From Anaerolineae bacterium (GTDB taxonomy: Bacteria; Chloroflexota; Anaerolineae; Promineifilales; Promineifilaceae), in contig JADLAX010000077.1 of the NCBI GenBank assembly GCA_020848035.1, forward strand, positions 62,001 through 126,000: DNA of 64,000 nucleotides. The letters run 5' to 3'. Both the position numbers and the translations under genes were made by a program. The notes below the pieces were generated by a model. The model was not told the origin of the DNA and did not search any database. It saw only the letters and a program-made list of their open reading frames with translations. Shown here piece by piece: positions 7,195 through 15,351 of this stretch (position 1 is its first letter; each line of letters opens with the position of its first letter).

Positions 7195-8991
7195 ATGACG
7201 ACGACAAAAGCACCAATACAACTACCAAACTTTATTTCAGTTCGTGAACTGTCGGAACTGATGGGCGTCAGCCCCATTAACGTGATCAAAGAGTTGATGA
7301 ACAATGGCATCATGGCCAACATCAACCAGGAGATCGACTTCGATACGGCCGCTATCGTGGCCGAAGAGATGGGCTATGAAGTCATCTCAGAAACCCAGGA
7401 AGCCGCCGAAGAAACGGTGGATGTCGCCGAGCAGCCCAAGTGGCGGCAGGTGCTGGCCAACGAAAAAGAAGCCGACCTCCAGCCCCGGCCCCCGGTCATC
7501 ACCATGCTGGGCCACGTCGATCATGGCAAAACCTCCTTGCTGGATGTCATCCGCGAAGCGCGGGTGCAGGAAGGCGAAGCGGGCGGCATTACCCAGCACA
7601 TCGGGGCTTACCAGGCGCAAAAAAGTGGTCAGCTGATCACTTTCTTAGACACACCGGGCCATGAGGCGTTTACCTCCATGCGTGCCCGTGGCGCGCAGGC
7701 CACAGACATCGCCATCCTGGTGGTGGCCGCCGACGACGGCGTGATGCCACAAACGAAAGAAGCGGCCGACCATGCTCGCGCCGCCCGCGTACCGATCATC
7801 GTCGCCATGAACAAAATCGATCTGCCAGCGGCTAATCCCAACAAGGTGTTCCAGCAGCTCAGCGAAATTGGCCTCATCCCCGACGAATGGGACGGCGACA
7901 CGATGATCGTGCCCGTTTCGGCCAAGCAAAAACTGGGTATCGACGATTTGCTGGAAGGCATTTTGCTGGTCGCCGAAGACATCAAGCCACGGGCCAATCC
8001 CAACGCTTCGGCCACAGGCACCGTTTTGGAAGCCCGCGTTGAACGTGGGCGGGGCATCATGGCCACCCTGCTGGTGCAAAACGGCACCCTGAAACACGGT
8101 GACACGCTGCTGATTGGGGAACATTACGGCCGTATCAAAGCCATGTTCGACTTCCTCGGCAAAAACGTTAAAGCTGCTGGCCCCTCAACCCCCGTCTCTG
8201 TGGCCGGGCTGAACGGTATGCCGCAGGCGGGTGACCAGTTTGTTGTGGTTAAGTCGGAAAAAGATGCCCGCAAAATTGTGGCCGACATACAAGAGCAAAA
8301 CCGCGCTGGGGTGGTATCTGTTGGCCGCAAGGTCAGCCTGGAAGATTTCTTCAACCGGCTGCAAGAAGGTGAAAGCAAAACGCTTAACCTTATCGTCAAG
8401 GCCGACGTGCAGGGTTCGCTGGAACCAATCGTCAACAGCTTGAAGAAGATCAACGTGAACAACGAAGAAGTGACGATCGACATTTTGCTGGCCAACACCG
8501 GCAACATTACCGAATTCGACGTTATGCTTGCTTCTGCCTCCAACGCCGTCATCCTGGGCTTCAACGTCGATGCCGATCCGATCGCCCGCAACGCCGCCAA
8601 CAGCGAACGGGTGCAGATCAACACCTATAGCGTCATCTACAAGCTGTTTGAGGACGTGGAAAAGTCGATGCGCGGTATGCTGGCCCCTGTCTATACCGAC
8701 CGTATCATTGGCCGGGCCGAAGTGCGCGAAGTGTTCCACATTCGCAGTGTGGGGTCCATTGCCGGTTCCTACATGCGCACGGGCGAAGCCCGTCGTAACG
8801 CCAAGGCGCGCCTCATCCGCCAGAGCAAGCTGCTTTTTGACGGCAAAGTGGGCAGCCTGAAGCACCACGCCGACAGCGTGCGTGAAGTGCGCACGGGCTT
8901 TGAGTTTGGCGTTAATCTGGATGGCTGGAACGATTACCTGCCGGGTGACATCATTGAGTTTTACGTCACCGAGCGGGTTGAACAATCGTAG
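7195..8991 (+). CDS. infB: Translation initiation factor IF-2
   Basis: A 598-residue GTPase that brings fMet-tRNA to the 30S subunit. It has a short N-terminal part with a single IF2_N domain (about residues 12-62, VRELSELMGVSP), then the G domain with G1 GHVDHGKT (106-113), G3 DTPGHE, G4 NKID and G5 SAK, then domain II (GTVLEARVERGRGI), domain III and the C-terminal fMet-tRNA-binding barrel. The long, variable N-terminal domain of enterobacterial IF-2 (about 890 residues) is absent, a compact form common outside gammaproteobacteria. The ATG has an upstream GGAAGGGTG. It is the third gene of the nusA operon. Confidence 0.98.
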   Translation: MTTTKAPIQLPNFISVRELSELMGVSPINVIKELMNNGIMANINQEIDFDTAAIVAEEMGYEVISETQEAAEETVDVAEQPKWRQVLANEKEADLQPRPPVITMLGHVDHGKTSLLDVIREARVQEGEAGGITQHIGAYQAQKSGQLITFLDTPGHEAFTSMRARGAQATDIAILVVAADDGVMPQTKEAADHARAARVPIIVAMNKIDLPAANPNKVFQQLSEIGLIPDEWDGDTMIVPVSAKQKLGIDDLLEGILLVAEDIKPRANPNASATGTVLEARVERGRGIMATLLVQNGTLKHGDTLLIGEHYGRIKAMFDFLGKNVKAAGPSTPVSVAGLNGMPQAGDQFVVVKSEKDARKIVADIQEQNRAGVVSVGRKVSLEDFFNRLQEGESKTLNLIVKADVQGSLEPIVNSLKKINVNNEEVTIDILLANTGNITEFDVMLASASNAVILGFNVDADPIARNAANSERVQINTYSVIYKLFEDVEKSMRGMLAPVYTDRIIGRAEVREVFHIRSVGSIAGSYMRTGEARRNAKARLIRQSKLLFDGKVGSLKHHADSVREVRTGFEFGVNLDGWNDYLPGDIIEFYVTERVEQS

Positions 8992-9015
8992 TTTTTAGAA
9001 AAAAAGTAGTGACGC

Positions 9016-9393
9016 ATGAGTAAAATCAGACAACAAAGAACGGCCGAACAGCTGCGGCTGGTGCTGAGTGAGCTGTTTCTCCGTGAACTGAGCGATCCAC
9101 GCCTGCACGGGGTTACCGTCACCGAGGTCACCATTGACCGTGAGCTGGAACACGCCGATATTTACGTTAGCGCCCTGGGTGATGAGGCACGCCAGCCAGA
9201 AGTGATGGCCGCCCTGAGCAGCGCCGAAGGCTTTTTGCGGCGCGAACTGGCCAGCCGGGTCCGCCTGCGTAAGGTGCCCCAGCTGCACTTTCACTGGGAT
9301 GCCACGCTGGCCCATTTTCAGGAAGTGGAATCCATCCTGGACAGCCTGGACATTCCCCCCGCCGAGGAAGACAAGGAAGACAAGCCTGAATAA
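9016..9393 (+). CDS. rbfA: 30S ribosome-binding factor A
   Basis: A 125-residue KH-fold protein required for late 30S subunit maturation and 16S rRNA 5'-end processing. It matches the family: SKIRQQRTAEQLRLVLSEL at the start, the LSDPRLHGVTVTEVTIDREL core, the YVSALGD strand and RKVPQLHFHWD near the end, followed by a short acidic tail (EEDKEDKPE). It lies 24 bases after infB, the classical order. Confidence 0.96.
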   Translation: MSKIRQQRTAEQLRLVLSELFLRELSDPRLHGVTVTEVTIDRELEHADIYVSALGDEARQPEVMAALSSAEGFLRRELASRVRLRKVPQLHFHWDATLAHFQEVESILDSLDIPPAEEDKEDKPE

Positions 9394-9410
9394 CGGGAAA
9401 AGGAATTCCA

Positions 9411-10403
9411 TTGCACCCGACAGAACAAGCGATTTTAACGGCCGTTCAGCAGGCACATAACATTTTGGTTATTACGCACATTGGGCCGGATGGTGACGCG
9501 GTGGGGTCGATTACGGCCGTTGGCGTCGCCCTCCGGCAAATGGGCAAACACGCCACTCTGCTCTGTGATGATCCCATCCCCGAGCGCTTCAGCTACCTGC
9601 CCCTGGCCGACCACATCCAGCCGCCCAACGAAAACCGCACCACCCGCTACGACCTGCTCATTGCCGTGGACTGCGGCGATGAAACGCGCATGGGGCAGAG
9701 TTTTGCCACGCTGCCCTACACCATACCCACCGTCGTCAACATTGATCATCATGTCACCAACACCTACTTTGGCGACATCCAGCACGTGGTGCCCGAAGCT
9801 GTTTCGGCCACCGAGATTTTGTATGACCTCTTCCGCCACTTTGGCCTGACCATCACCACCGACCTGGCGATGTGCCTGCTCACTGGCGTGGTCACCGACA
9901 CGCTTGGTTTCCGCACCGTCGGCGTCACCGCCAAAACGCTGCGCATCGCCAGCGAACTGGTTGACGCCGGTGCCGACCTGCCGCTCATCAATATGCAGGG
10001 GCTGAGCTTGCAGCCCTACTCCACCGCCCAGCTGTGGCAAATTGGCCTCAACAACATGCGCCTGGAAGAGGGTCTCATCTGGACCAAAATCAACAACGCA
10101 CAGCGCGAAGCGATTGGTTACCACAACACCAGCACCGGCGGCCTGGTCAACTTCCTGGGCAACGTAAACCAGGCGGCCATCAGCGCCGTGCTGCTGGAAA
10201 TGGACGATGGCACCGTGCGCGTCGGCTTTCGCTGCAATCCCCCCTACAGCGTCTCTGAGCTGGCGCTGAACCTGGGCGGCGGCGGCCATCCGCTGGCGGC
10301 GGGCTGCTCGCTGGAAGGGTCGCTGGACAAGGTGGAGCAGCTGGTAGTGGCCATGAGCAAAGAAACCATTCGCCAGCAGCAGGCCAGCTTCACTGAAGAT
10401 TAA
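9411..10403 (+). CDS. nrnA: DHH/DHHA1 phosphoesterase, NrnA-like oligoribonuclease/pAp phosphatase
   Basis: A 330-residue member of the DHH family, which removes nucleotides from short RNA oligomers and dephosphorylates pAp. Metal-binding motifs are intact: GPDGDAVGS (25-33), VDCGD (86-90), DHH (112-114) and the substrate-binding GGGGHPLAAG close to the C-terminus. The start is TTG, preceded by AAAAGGAATT at proper distance. It sits 17 bases after rbfA and ahead of truB, a conserved arrangement in Gram-positives and Chloroflexota. Similarity to NrnA is by domain and context; c-di-AMP phosphodiesterase activity is a less likely alternative because the GGDEF and PAS domains of GdpP are absent. 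Confidence 0.9.
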   Translation: MHPTEQAILTAVQQAHNILVITHIGPDGDAVGSITAVGVALRQMGKHATLLCDDPIPERFSYLPLADHIQPPNENRTTRYDLLIAVDCGDETRMGQSFATLPYTIPTVVNIDHHVTNTYFGDIQHVVPEAVSATEILYDLFRHFGLTITTDLAMCLLTGVVTDTLGFRTVGVTAKTLRIASELVDAGADLPLINMQGLSLQPYSTAQLWQIGLNNMRLEEGLIWTKINNAQREAIGYHNTSTGGLVNFLGNVNQAAISAVLLEMDDGTVRVGFRCNPPYSVSELALNLGGGGHPLAAGCSLEGSLDKVEQLVVAMSKETIRQQQASFTED

Positions 10404-10429
10404 TCCATAGATTGCGCAGATTTAATTTT

Positions 10430-10475
10430 CCTCTCTGTGAAACTCCGTTTTTCTCTGTGCAGCTCTGTGTTCCAA
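10430..10475. repeat. CTCTGTG/CTCTGCG word repeat between nrnA and truB
   Basis: TTCCTCTCTGTGAAACTCCGTTTTTCTCTGTGCAGCTCTGTG is a degenerate version of the CTCTGCG word family found at 35595-35655 and 63643-63702. It separates nrnA from truB by 95 bases inside the operon. Confidence 0.45.
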
Positions 10476-10497
10476 CTCTATTCTCAGGAAACCAACG

Positions 10498-11379
10498 ATG
10501 AGTGACTTAAGCGGTGTGCTGTGCGTAGATAAACCGCTGGGCATGACCTCGCATGACGTGGTGGGGCGGGTGCGGCGAATTGCCGGGCTGCGCCGCGTGG
10601 GGCATGCGGGCACGCTGGACCCGCTGGCCAGCGGCGTTTTGCTGCTGTGCCTGGGCCGTGCTGCCCGCCTCATTGAATACCTGGTGGGCCACGACAAGGT
10701 GTACGAAACGACGGTGCGCCTGGGCCAGACCACCGCCACCTACGATGCTGAAGGCGAGGTGCTAGAGGAACGGCCGTTCCTCCACCTCACCCTCCCCCAA
10801 ATTGAAACCGCGCTGGAAGCATTTCGCGGCGACATTGTGCAGCAGCCGCCCATTTACTCGGCGATCAAGCAGGGTGGGCAGCCGCTGTACAAGCTGGCAC
10901 GGCAGGGCAAAACGGAGGTGGCACGGCCGTATCGCCCCGTCACCATCCACGAACTCACCCGGCTAAGCTGGGAACCCCCGTACCTCTCTTTGCGCATTGC
11001 CTGCTCCTCCGGCACCTACATCCGCTCGCTGGGGCACGACCTGGGCGAAGCGCTGGGCTGCGGTGGCCACCTGAGCGCGCTGCGGCGGTTGGCAGTGGGC
11101 GATTTTGGGCTGGAATCGGCCGTTCCCCTGCAAGACCTTACCCACGAAAACATCACCACTTATTTGCGGCCGCCGGACACGGCCGTTCATCACCTGCCCC
11201 GCCTCGATCTGCCAGAAACGGCCGCTGTCGACATCCTGCAAGGCAAAGTTGTGGCGCAAACCGGCCCCTTTCCCAACGAGCTGGCCCGCGCCTACGGCCC
11301 GGATGGCAGCTTTCTTGGGGTGGTTGCCGCGCAGGACAGCCAATGGGTGGCGCGTAAAATGTTCCCTGCCGCCAGCTAA
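10498..11379 (+). CDS. truB: tRNA pseudouridine-55 synthase TruB
   Basis: A 293-residue enzyme that converts U55 in the tRNA T-loop to pseudouridine. The catalytic Asp is D41 in HAGTLDPLASGVL. Other family motifs are GVLCVDKPLGMTSHDVV at the N-terminus, YEATVRLG-like YETTVRLGQTTATYDAEG, and CSSGTYIRSLGHDLG. A C-terminal PUA-like extension is present (RAYGPDGSFLGVV). The length is normal. Its ATG follows the CTCTG-word repeat, with a weak AGGAAACC ribosome binding site. Confidence 0.97.
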   Translation: MSDLSGVLCVDKPLGMTSHDVVGRVRRIAGLRRVGHAGTLDPLASGVLLLCLGRAARLIEYLVGHDKVYETTVRLGQTTATYDAEGEVLEERPFLHLTLPQIETALEAFRGDIVQQPPIYSAIKQGGQPLYKLARQGKTEVARPYRPVTIHELTRLSWEPPYLSLRIACSSGTYIRSLGHDLGEALGCGGHLSALRRLAVGDFGLESAVPLQDLTHENITTYLRPPDTAVHHLPRLDLPETAAVDILQGKVVAQTGPFPNELARAYGPDGSFLGVVAAQDSQWVARKMFPAAS

Positions 11380-11380
11380 G

Positions 11381-11395
11381 CATTTTGATACAATT
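11381..11395 (+). promoter_or_regulatory. Extended -10 element directly ahead of ribF
   Basis: CATTTTGATACAATT contains TGATACAAT, a good extended -10 (TGnTAnAAT). Start would fall within one or two bases of the ribF ATG at 11402, predicting a leaderless mRNA. An identical 15-mer lies at 47937-47951 ahead of the YfhO/Wzx gene. No convincing -35 is seen. Confidence 0.45.
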
Positions 11396-11401
11396 CGCCC
11401 C

Positions 11402-12337
11402 ATGACCGAACCAGCCATCCGCGTTGACCAACTTTCTGATGTAGCCGAACGCCGCCCGACCTTTGTCGCCGTTGGTTCTTTTGATGGCGTTCATCTGGGA
11501 CACCGCGCCGTGCTGCAAAAAATGATGGCGGCTGCCCAGCAAGCTGGGGCGCGTACGGCCGTTCTCACCTTTTTTCCCCACCCCAAACGCGTCATCCAGC
11601 AAATTACCGAGCCGTATTACCTGGGCACGCTGGAACAGCGCGTCGCCCTGCTGGCCAGCCTGGGCCTTGACCTGATCATCACCCATCCGTTTAACAACCA
11701 GGTGCGGCATATGCGGGCCGCCACCTTTGTTGACGAGCTGCGCCGCCACCTGGACATGCGCCAGCTGTGGGGCGGTAACTTTGCCCTGGGCTACAAACGC
11801 GAAGGCGACATTCCTTTTTTGCGCCGCCTGGGCGAGGAGAAGGGGTACACCATCGAGCAGGTCGAAACAATGGTGTTGTGGCAGGAGGAACGGGTTAGCA
11901 GCAGCCGCATCCGGCGCAGCCTGCTGGAAGGGGACATGACCGAGGTAAACGGCTGTTTGGGACGGCCGTACTGCGTCAGCGGCGAAGTGGTTCATGGCCA
12001 GCAAATGGGGCGCACCATTGGCTTTCCCACCGCCAACGTCGATTTTTGGCCCGAGCAGCTGCTGCCCACCAACGGCGTTTATGCCACCTACGCCTGGCTG
12101 GACGACGAGCGCCATCCCGCCGCCACCAACGTCGGCGTGCGCCCCACCGTGAACGGCCACGCGGTCACCGTCGAAGCCCATCTGCTCGATTTTGATGCGG
12201 ACATTTACGGCCGTACCCTCCGCCTGGAATTCATCGACCGCATCCGCCCCGAAATGAAATTTGCTGGCCTGGACGCCCTCAAAGCCCAAATCGCCGCCGA
12301 TGTGGCCCAGGTGCGGACACTTTTAGGAAGTAATTGA
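11402..12337 (+). CDS. ribF: Bifunctional riboflavin kinase/FAD synthetase
   Basis: A 311-residue enzyme making FMN and then FAD. The N-terminal adenylyltransferase has SFDGVHLGH (26-34, the HIGH-like motif), and SSSRIRRSLLEGD, which is the ISSTxIR motif that binds ATP. The C-terminal riboflavin kinase domain has GRTIGFPTANV (the PTAN motif binding Mg-ATP) and TNVGVRPTVNG. The frame is open far upstream through truB, but the ATG at 11402 gives the family start. There is no clear ribosome binding site, in keeping with a leaderless transcript. It is the last gene of the nusA-truB cluster. Confidence 0.96.
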   Translation: MTEPAIRVDQLSDVAERRPTFVAVGSFDGVHLGHRAVLQKMMAAAQQAGARTAVLTFFPHPKRVIQQITEPYYLGTLEQRVALLASLGLDLIITHPFNNQVRHMRAATFVDELRRHLDMRQLWGGNFALGYKREGDIPFLRRLGEEKGYTIEQVETMVLWQEERVSSSRIRRSLLEGDMTEVNGCLGRPYCVSGEVVHGQQMGRTIGFPTANVDFWPEQLLPTNGVYATYAWLDDERHPAATNVGVRPTVNGHAVTVEAHLLDFDADIYGRTLRLEFIDRIRPEMKFAGLDALKAQIAADVAQVRTLLGSN

Positions 12338-12396
12338 GTAATTGGGCAATTTGTCGGCCAACCCAATTATCCAATTACCTAATTGCCCAATTACTC
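12336..12396. repeat. Inverted TAATTGGG-word repeat
   Basis: GAGTAATTGGGCAATT (12336-12351) and its exact complement at 12381-12396 form a 16-bp stem around a 29-base loop of further TAATTGG words. It overlaps the ribF stop and abuts the start codon of the next gene. A relative is at 54812-54840. Confidence 0.75.
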
Positions 12397-13593
12397 ATGA
12401 AAAACGCTTACTTCAAAAAAACGCTCACCTTCAAACACGCTGACAAGACGCTCCAATTCAACGTCTCGCAGGAGCTGTTTAGCAGCCATGAGGTAGATGC
12501 CGGGACGCGCTTTTTGCTGCGTACGCTGGACCAGCTGCCGCTGGCCGAGGTGCGGCGCGTGTTGGACGTCGGCTGCGGCTACGGGCCGCTGGGGCTGACG
12601 CTGGCCAGGCTGGGCAAGCACCGCACGGTTCACCTGGTGGATCGCGATGCGCTGGCCGTGGATTTTGCCCAACAAAATGCCGAACTGAACAATTTACATA
12701 ACGTCACAATTTACGGCAGTCTGGGCTACGATGCCGTTACTGAACGAGACTTTGACCTGATTGTTTGCAACGTCCCTGGCAAAGCGGGCGAGGAGGTGAT
12801 TGCCCATCTGGTGCGGGGGGCACGGCCGTTTCTCAGCCCCACCGGTCACGCCGCCATCGTCGTCGTTACCCCGCTGGTGCCGCTGGTGGCACAAACCCTG
12901 GCCGAGATGGCCGATTGTGTTGTTACCTTCAAACAATCCACCGCCAACCACACTGTCTTCCACTACCACTTCACCGCTCCCAGCGACGAACCGCCGCAGC
13001 CCGCCTTTGCCAGCGGCCTGTTCTGGCGCGACCAGGTGGCGGTAGAGTACAAAAAGCTGAAATTTGGGGTGCAAACGGCCGTTGGCCTGCCCGAGTTTGA
13101 TTCGCTCAGCTTTGCCACGCGGCTGCTGTTTAACCTGCTGAATGATTTGCCAGAACAGCCCGTTGAGCATTTGTTGGTGGTAAATCCGGGGCAGGGGCAT
13201 ACGGCCGTAGCCGCCTGGCTTTCCCTCCATCCCCAACAAATCACTCTGACAGACCGAGACTTGCTCGCCCTGCAAACCACCACCTACAACCTCCAGCAAA
13301 ACGGCTGCCCGCCCGACCGCATCTACAGCCACCACCAAATCGGGCTGCCGCCGCTGCTGGCCCCCGCCACCCTCATCCTCTACCCCCTGCGCGACAGTGA
13401 AGGTCCTAAACTGGCCACCGCCCGCCTCCACTTGCTCGCCGACCAGCTGGCCCCCGGCGGCACCATCCTCATCGCCGCCAACTCCCACCTGATTTCCCAG
13501 GTGGAGCAGCAGGTGAAGAAAAACAAACGCCTCACCCCCCACAAACGCAAAAAGCGCAAAGGGTTCAGCGCCCTGAGCATCCTGCAAAAATGA
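12397..13593 (+). CDS. Class I SAM-dependent methyltransferase, RsmC/RlmG-like, tandem MTase domains
   Basis: A 398-residue protein. The N-terminal half matches the MTS small methyltransferase domain found in RsmC and RlmG: FKKTLTFKHADKTLQF, FSSHEVDAGTRFLL, motif I VLDVGCGYGPLGL, then VDRDALAVDFAQQNAELN. The target-binding NPP-type motif is altered to CNVPGKAG. The C-terminal half repeats a degenerate Rossmann fold (LLVVNPGQGHTAVAAWL, TLTDRDLLAL) and ends in a strongly basic tail (KKNKRLTPHKRKKRK), suggesting RNA binding. A guanine-N2 rRNA methyltransferase is plausible but the catalytic motif is not canonical. The upstream open extension is repeat DNA, so I start at 12397. Confidence 0.75.
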   Translation: MKNAYFKKTLTFKHADKTLQFNVSQELFSSHEVDAGTRFLLRTLDQLPLAEVRRVLDVGCGYGPLGLTLARLGKHRTVHLVDRDALAVDFAQQNAELNNLHNVTIYGSLGYDAVTERDFDLIVCNVPGKAGEEVIAHLVRGARPFLSPTGHAAIVVVTPLVPLVAQTLAEMADCVVTFKQSTANHTVFHYHFTAPSDEPPQPAFASGLFWRDQVAVEYKKLKFGVQTAVGLPEFDSLSFATRLLFNLLNDLPEQPVEHLLVVNPGQGHTAVAAWLSLHPQQITLTDRDLLALQTTTYNLQQNGCPPDRIYSHHQIGLPPLLAPATLILYPLRDSEGPKLATARLHLLADQLAPGGTILIAANSHLISQVEQQVKKNKRLTPHKRKKRKGFSALSILQK

Positions 13594-13606
13594 GTTTTGT
13601 CATGTC

Positions 13607-13670
13607 CCAAATATGATGAACTTCTGTTTGTTCAGTATTGACCGAACAAACAGAATCAACTAATATTTGG
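13607..13670 (+). promoter_or_regulatory. Promoter and palindromic operator of the GbsR-type regulator
   Basis: TTGACC (13638-13643) and TAATAT (13661-13666) with a 17-base spacer form a promoter. It is overlapped by a perfect 12-bp inverted repeat TTCTGTTTGTTC/GAACAAACAGAA (13622-13633/13644-13655) and an outer pair CCAAATAT/ATATTTGG (13607-13614/13663-13670). The absence of a T-tract argues for an operator, probably autoregulatory, rather than a terminator. Confidence 0.55.
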
Positions 13671-13707
13671 CCATTCTTTTCAAACACGCCCTGCCAACAG
13701 TTTTGTC

Positions 13708-13727
13708 ATACCCGCGTAGGCGGGTAT
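13708..13727. repeat. Dispersed hairpin ATACCCGC-GTAG-GCGGGTAT
   Basis: A perfect 8-bp stem with a 4-base loop, embedded in GTCATACCCGCGTAGGCGGG. Hairpins with this core are known as dispersed intergenic repeats in many bacterial genomes. It lies in the leader of the regulator gene. Confidence 0.55.
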
Positions 13728-13801
13728 CCATTTTGTTAACAGGAGTGGATTACCGCCTTTGTGGTAAGGACAGGCAAAATTGGGAAAAGGAGACAAGCTT
13801 T

Positions 13802-14275
13802 TTGAGTAACCTTGACGAACCACTGCTGCATTACGTAGAGGAGTTTGGCCTGTTCTTTGAACAATTTGGCCTGGCGCGGACGGCCGGGCGCATGCTGGGT
13901 TGGCTGCTGGTTTGTGACCCGCCGCACCAGACGATGGACGAACTGGTGGAGGTGTTGCAGGTGAGCAAAAGTTCTATCAGCACCACGAGCCGAATGCTCA
14001 TCCAGTCGGGTTTGATGAGCAAAGTCAGCTTTCCTGGCGAGCGCAAAGATTTTTACCGCGTCAGCGACGATGCCTGGGTAAAAGCGTGGTTGGCCCGGAA
14101 CCATCAGACCATCGCCATGCGCCAGCTGGCCGATCGGGGTCTGGCGCTTTTGCCGGAGGCTGAATTGGATCGGCGCAGTCGCTTGGAAACGATGCGCGAC
14201 CTGTACAAGTTTTTGGAAGAGGAACTACCCAAACTGACCGAACGCTGGCTGGAAGAACGGGCCAAATCCGTCTGA
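13802..14275 (+). CDS. GbsR/MarR-family transcriptional regulator
   Basis: A 157-residue winged-helix regulator of the GbsR group. After an N-terminal helix (VEEFGLFFEQFGLARTAGRMLGWLL) comes the HTH (TMDELVEVLQVSKSSISTTSRML), then the wing with the diagnostic SFPGERKDFYRVSDD, and a C-terminal helical dimerisation region ending in LEEELPKLTERWLEERA. I choose the TTG at 13802 because AAGGAG lies about 9 bases upstream; the longer frame from 13667 runs through the repeat hairpin. It lies 167 bases ahead of an ABC exporter operon, which it probably controls. A near-palindrome TTGCATTGTGATCAGTGCAA at 14412-14431 in that gap is a second candidate binding site. Confidence 0.85.
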   Translation: MSNLDEPLLHYVEEFGLFFEQFGLARTAGRMLGWLLVCDPPHQTMDELVEVLQVSKSSISTTSRMLIQSGLMSKVSFPGERKDFYRVSDDAWVKAWLARNHQTIAMRQLADRGLALLPEAELDRRSRLETMRDLYKFLEEELPKLTERWLEERAKSV

Positions 14276-14442
14276 TCTGAGCACTTTGCGGCACTTCTGC
14301 CTCAACTCGCTTCGTAGCTAAAGAAAAGGCAACCGAAACAGAGATTGGCTTTTTTTTGTCTATTCCGCGAGCCGCGCAGGGCAATTGGGCAACCACCAGC
14401 TCGCCAACGATTTGCATTGTGATCAGTGCAATGGAGTGAACT

Positions 14443-15351
14443 ATGCGTAACTATCTGATTGAAACGAGCGGTTTGACGGTGTATTACGGCCGTCACCGCG
14501 GCATTACCGACGTGGATTTAACCGTCGAGCAGGGTGAGGTGTTTGGCTTCCTCGGTCCCAACGGGGCGGGCAAAACCACCACCCAGCGGGTGCTGCTAGA
14601 CATCATCCGGCCCACGTCGGGCAAGGCGACCATTTTTGGCCTGGACTGCCAGACGCAGGGCGTGGAAATTCGGAAGCGGATTGGCTATCTGCCCGGCGAA
14701 CTGGCGCTGTACAAAAACATGAAGGCGAGCCAGTTCTTCAAAATGTATGAATATTTGCGCAGCGAAAACGGCCGTAAAGGATACTGGCAAGAGCTGGCCG
14801 AACGGCTCGATTTAGATACCAGCCGCAAGATCGGCAACTTTTCACGCGGCAACAAGCAAAAAGTGGGCATCGTCGCTGCCTTCATGAACCAACCCGACCT
14901 GCTCATCCTCGACGAGCCAACCGGCGGGCTGGACCCGCTGGTGCAGCAAACGGTGCTGGAAATGGTGCGCGAGGCGAAGGCCGACGGCCGTACCATCTTC
15001 TTCTCCTCCCACATCCTGCCGGAAGTGCAGGCGGTGGCCGACCGGGTGGGCATCATCCGCGATGGCCAGCTGGTGACCATCCAGCGCGTGGAAGAACTAA
15101 TCACCCAGCGCGTGATGCGGCTCAATCTGACGTTTGAAGTGCTGCCGCCCGCCAACGCCTTCCCGTTTGAAGGGGTGACAGAACTCAGCCGCAGCGAGCG
15201 CGCCGTGATGCTGGAAGTGCAAGAAAATCTGCCCCAGGTGCTCACCGTGGCCGCCCAACACAACATTCAGGATATCGAGACAATTAACGTGAGTTTGGAA
15301 GAAATCTTCCTGACCTACTACGGCAAGGGGAATGGAGGCAATCATGTTTAG
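14443..15351 (+). CDS. ABC exporter ATP-binding protein
   Basis: A 302-residue ATPase of the ABC-2/DRA type. Walker A is GPNGAGKTT (38-46), the signature is FSRGNKQ (133-139, a usual variant of LSGGQ in this class), Walker B is LLILDEPTGGLDP (from 153), and the H-loop is SSHIL. The C-terminal 80 residues are a family-typical accessory region. Its stop overlaps the start of the permease gene, so the two are co-translated. With the GbsR-type regulator upstream this resembles drug or lipid export operons; the cargo is not deducible. Confidence 0.92.
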   Translation: MRNYLIETSGLTVYYGRHRGITDVDLTVEQGEVFGFLGPNGAGKTTTQRVLLDIIRPTSGKATIFGLDCQTQGVEIRKRIGYLPGELALYKNMKASQFFKMYEYLRSENGRKGYWQELAERLDLDTSRKIGNFSRGNKQKVGIVAAFMNQPDLLILDEPTGGLDPLVQQTVLEMVREAKADGRTIFFSSHILPEVQAVADRVGIIRDGQLVTIQRVEELITQRVMRLNLTFEVLPPANAFPFEGVTELSRSERAVMLEVQENLPQVLTVAAQHNIQDIETINVSLEEIFLTYYGKGNGGNHV

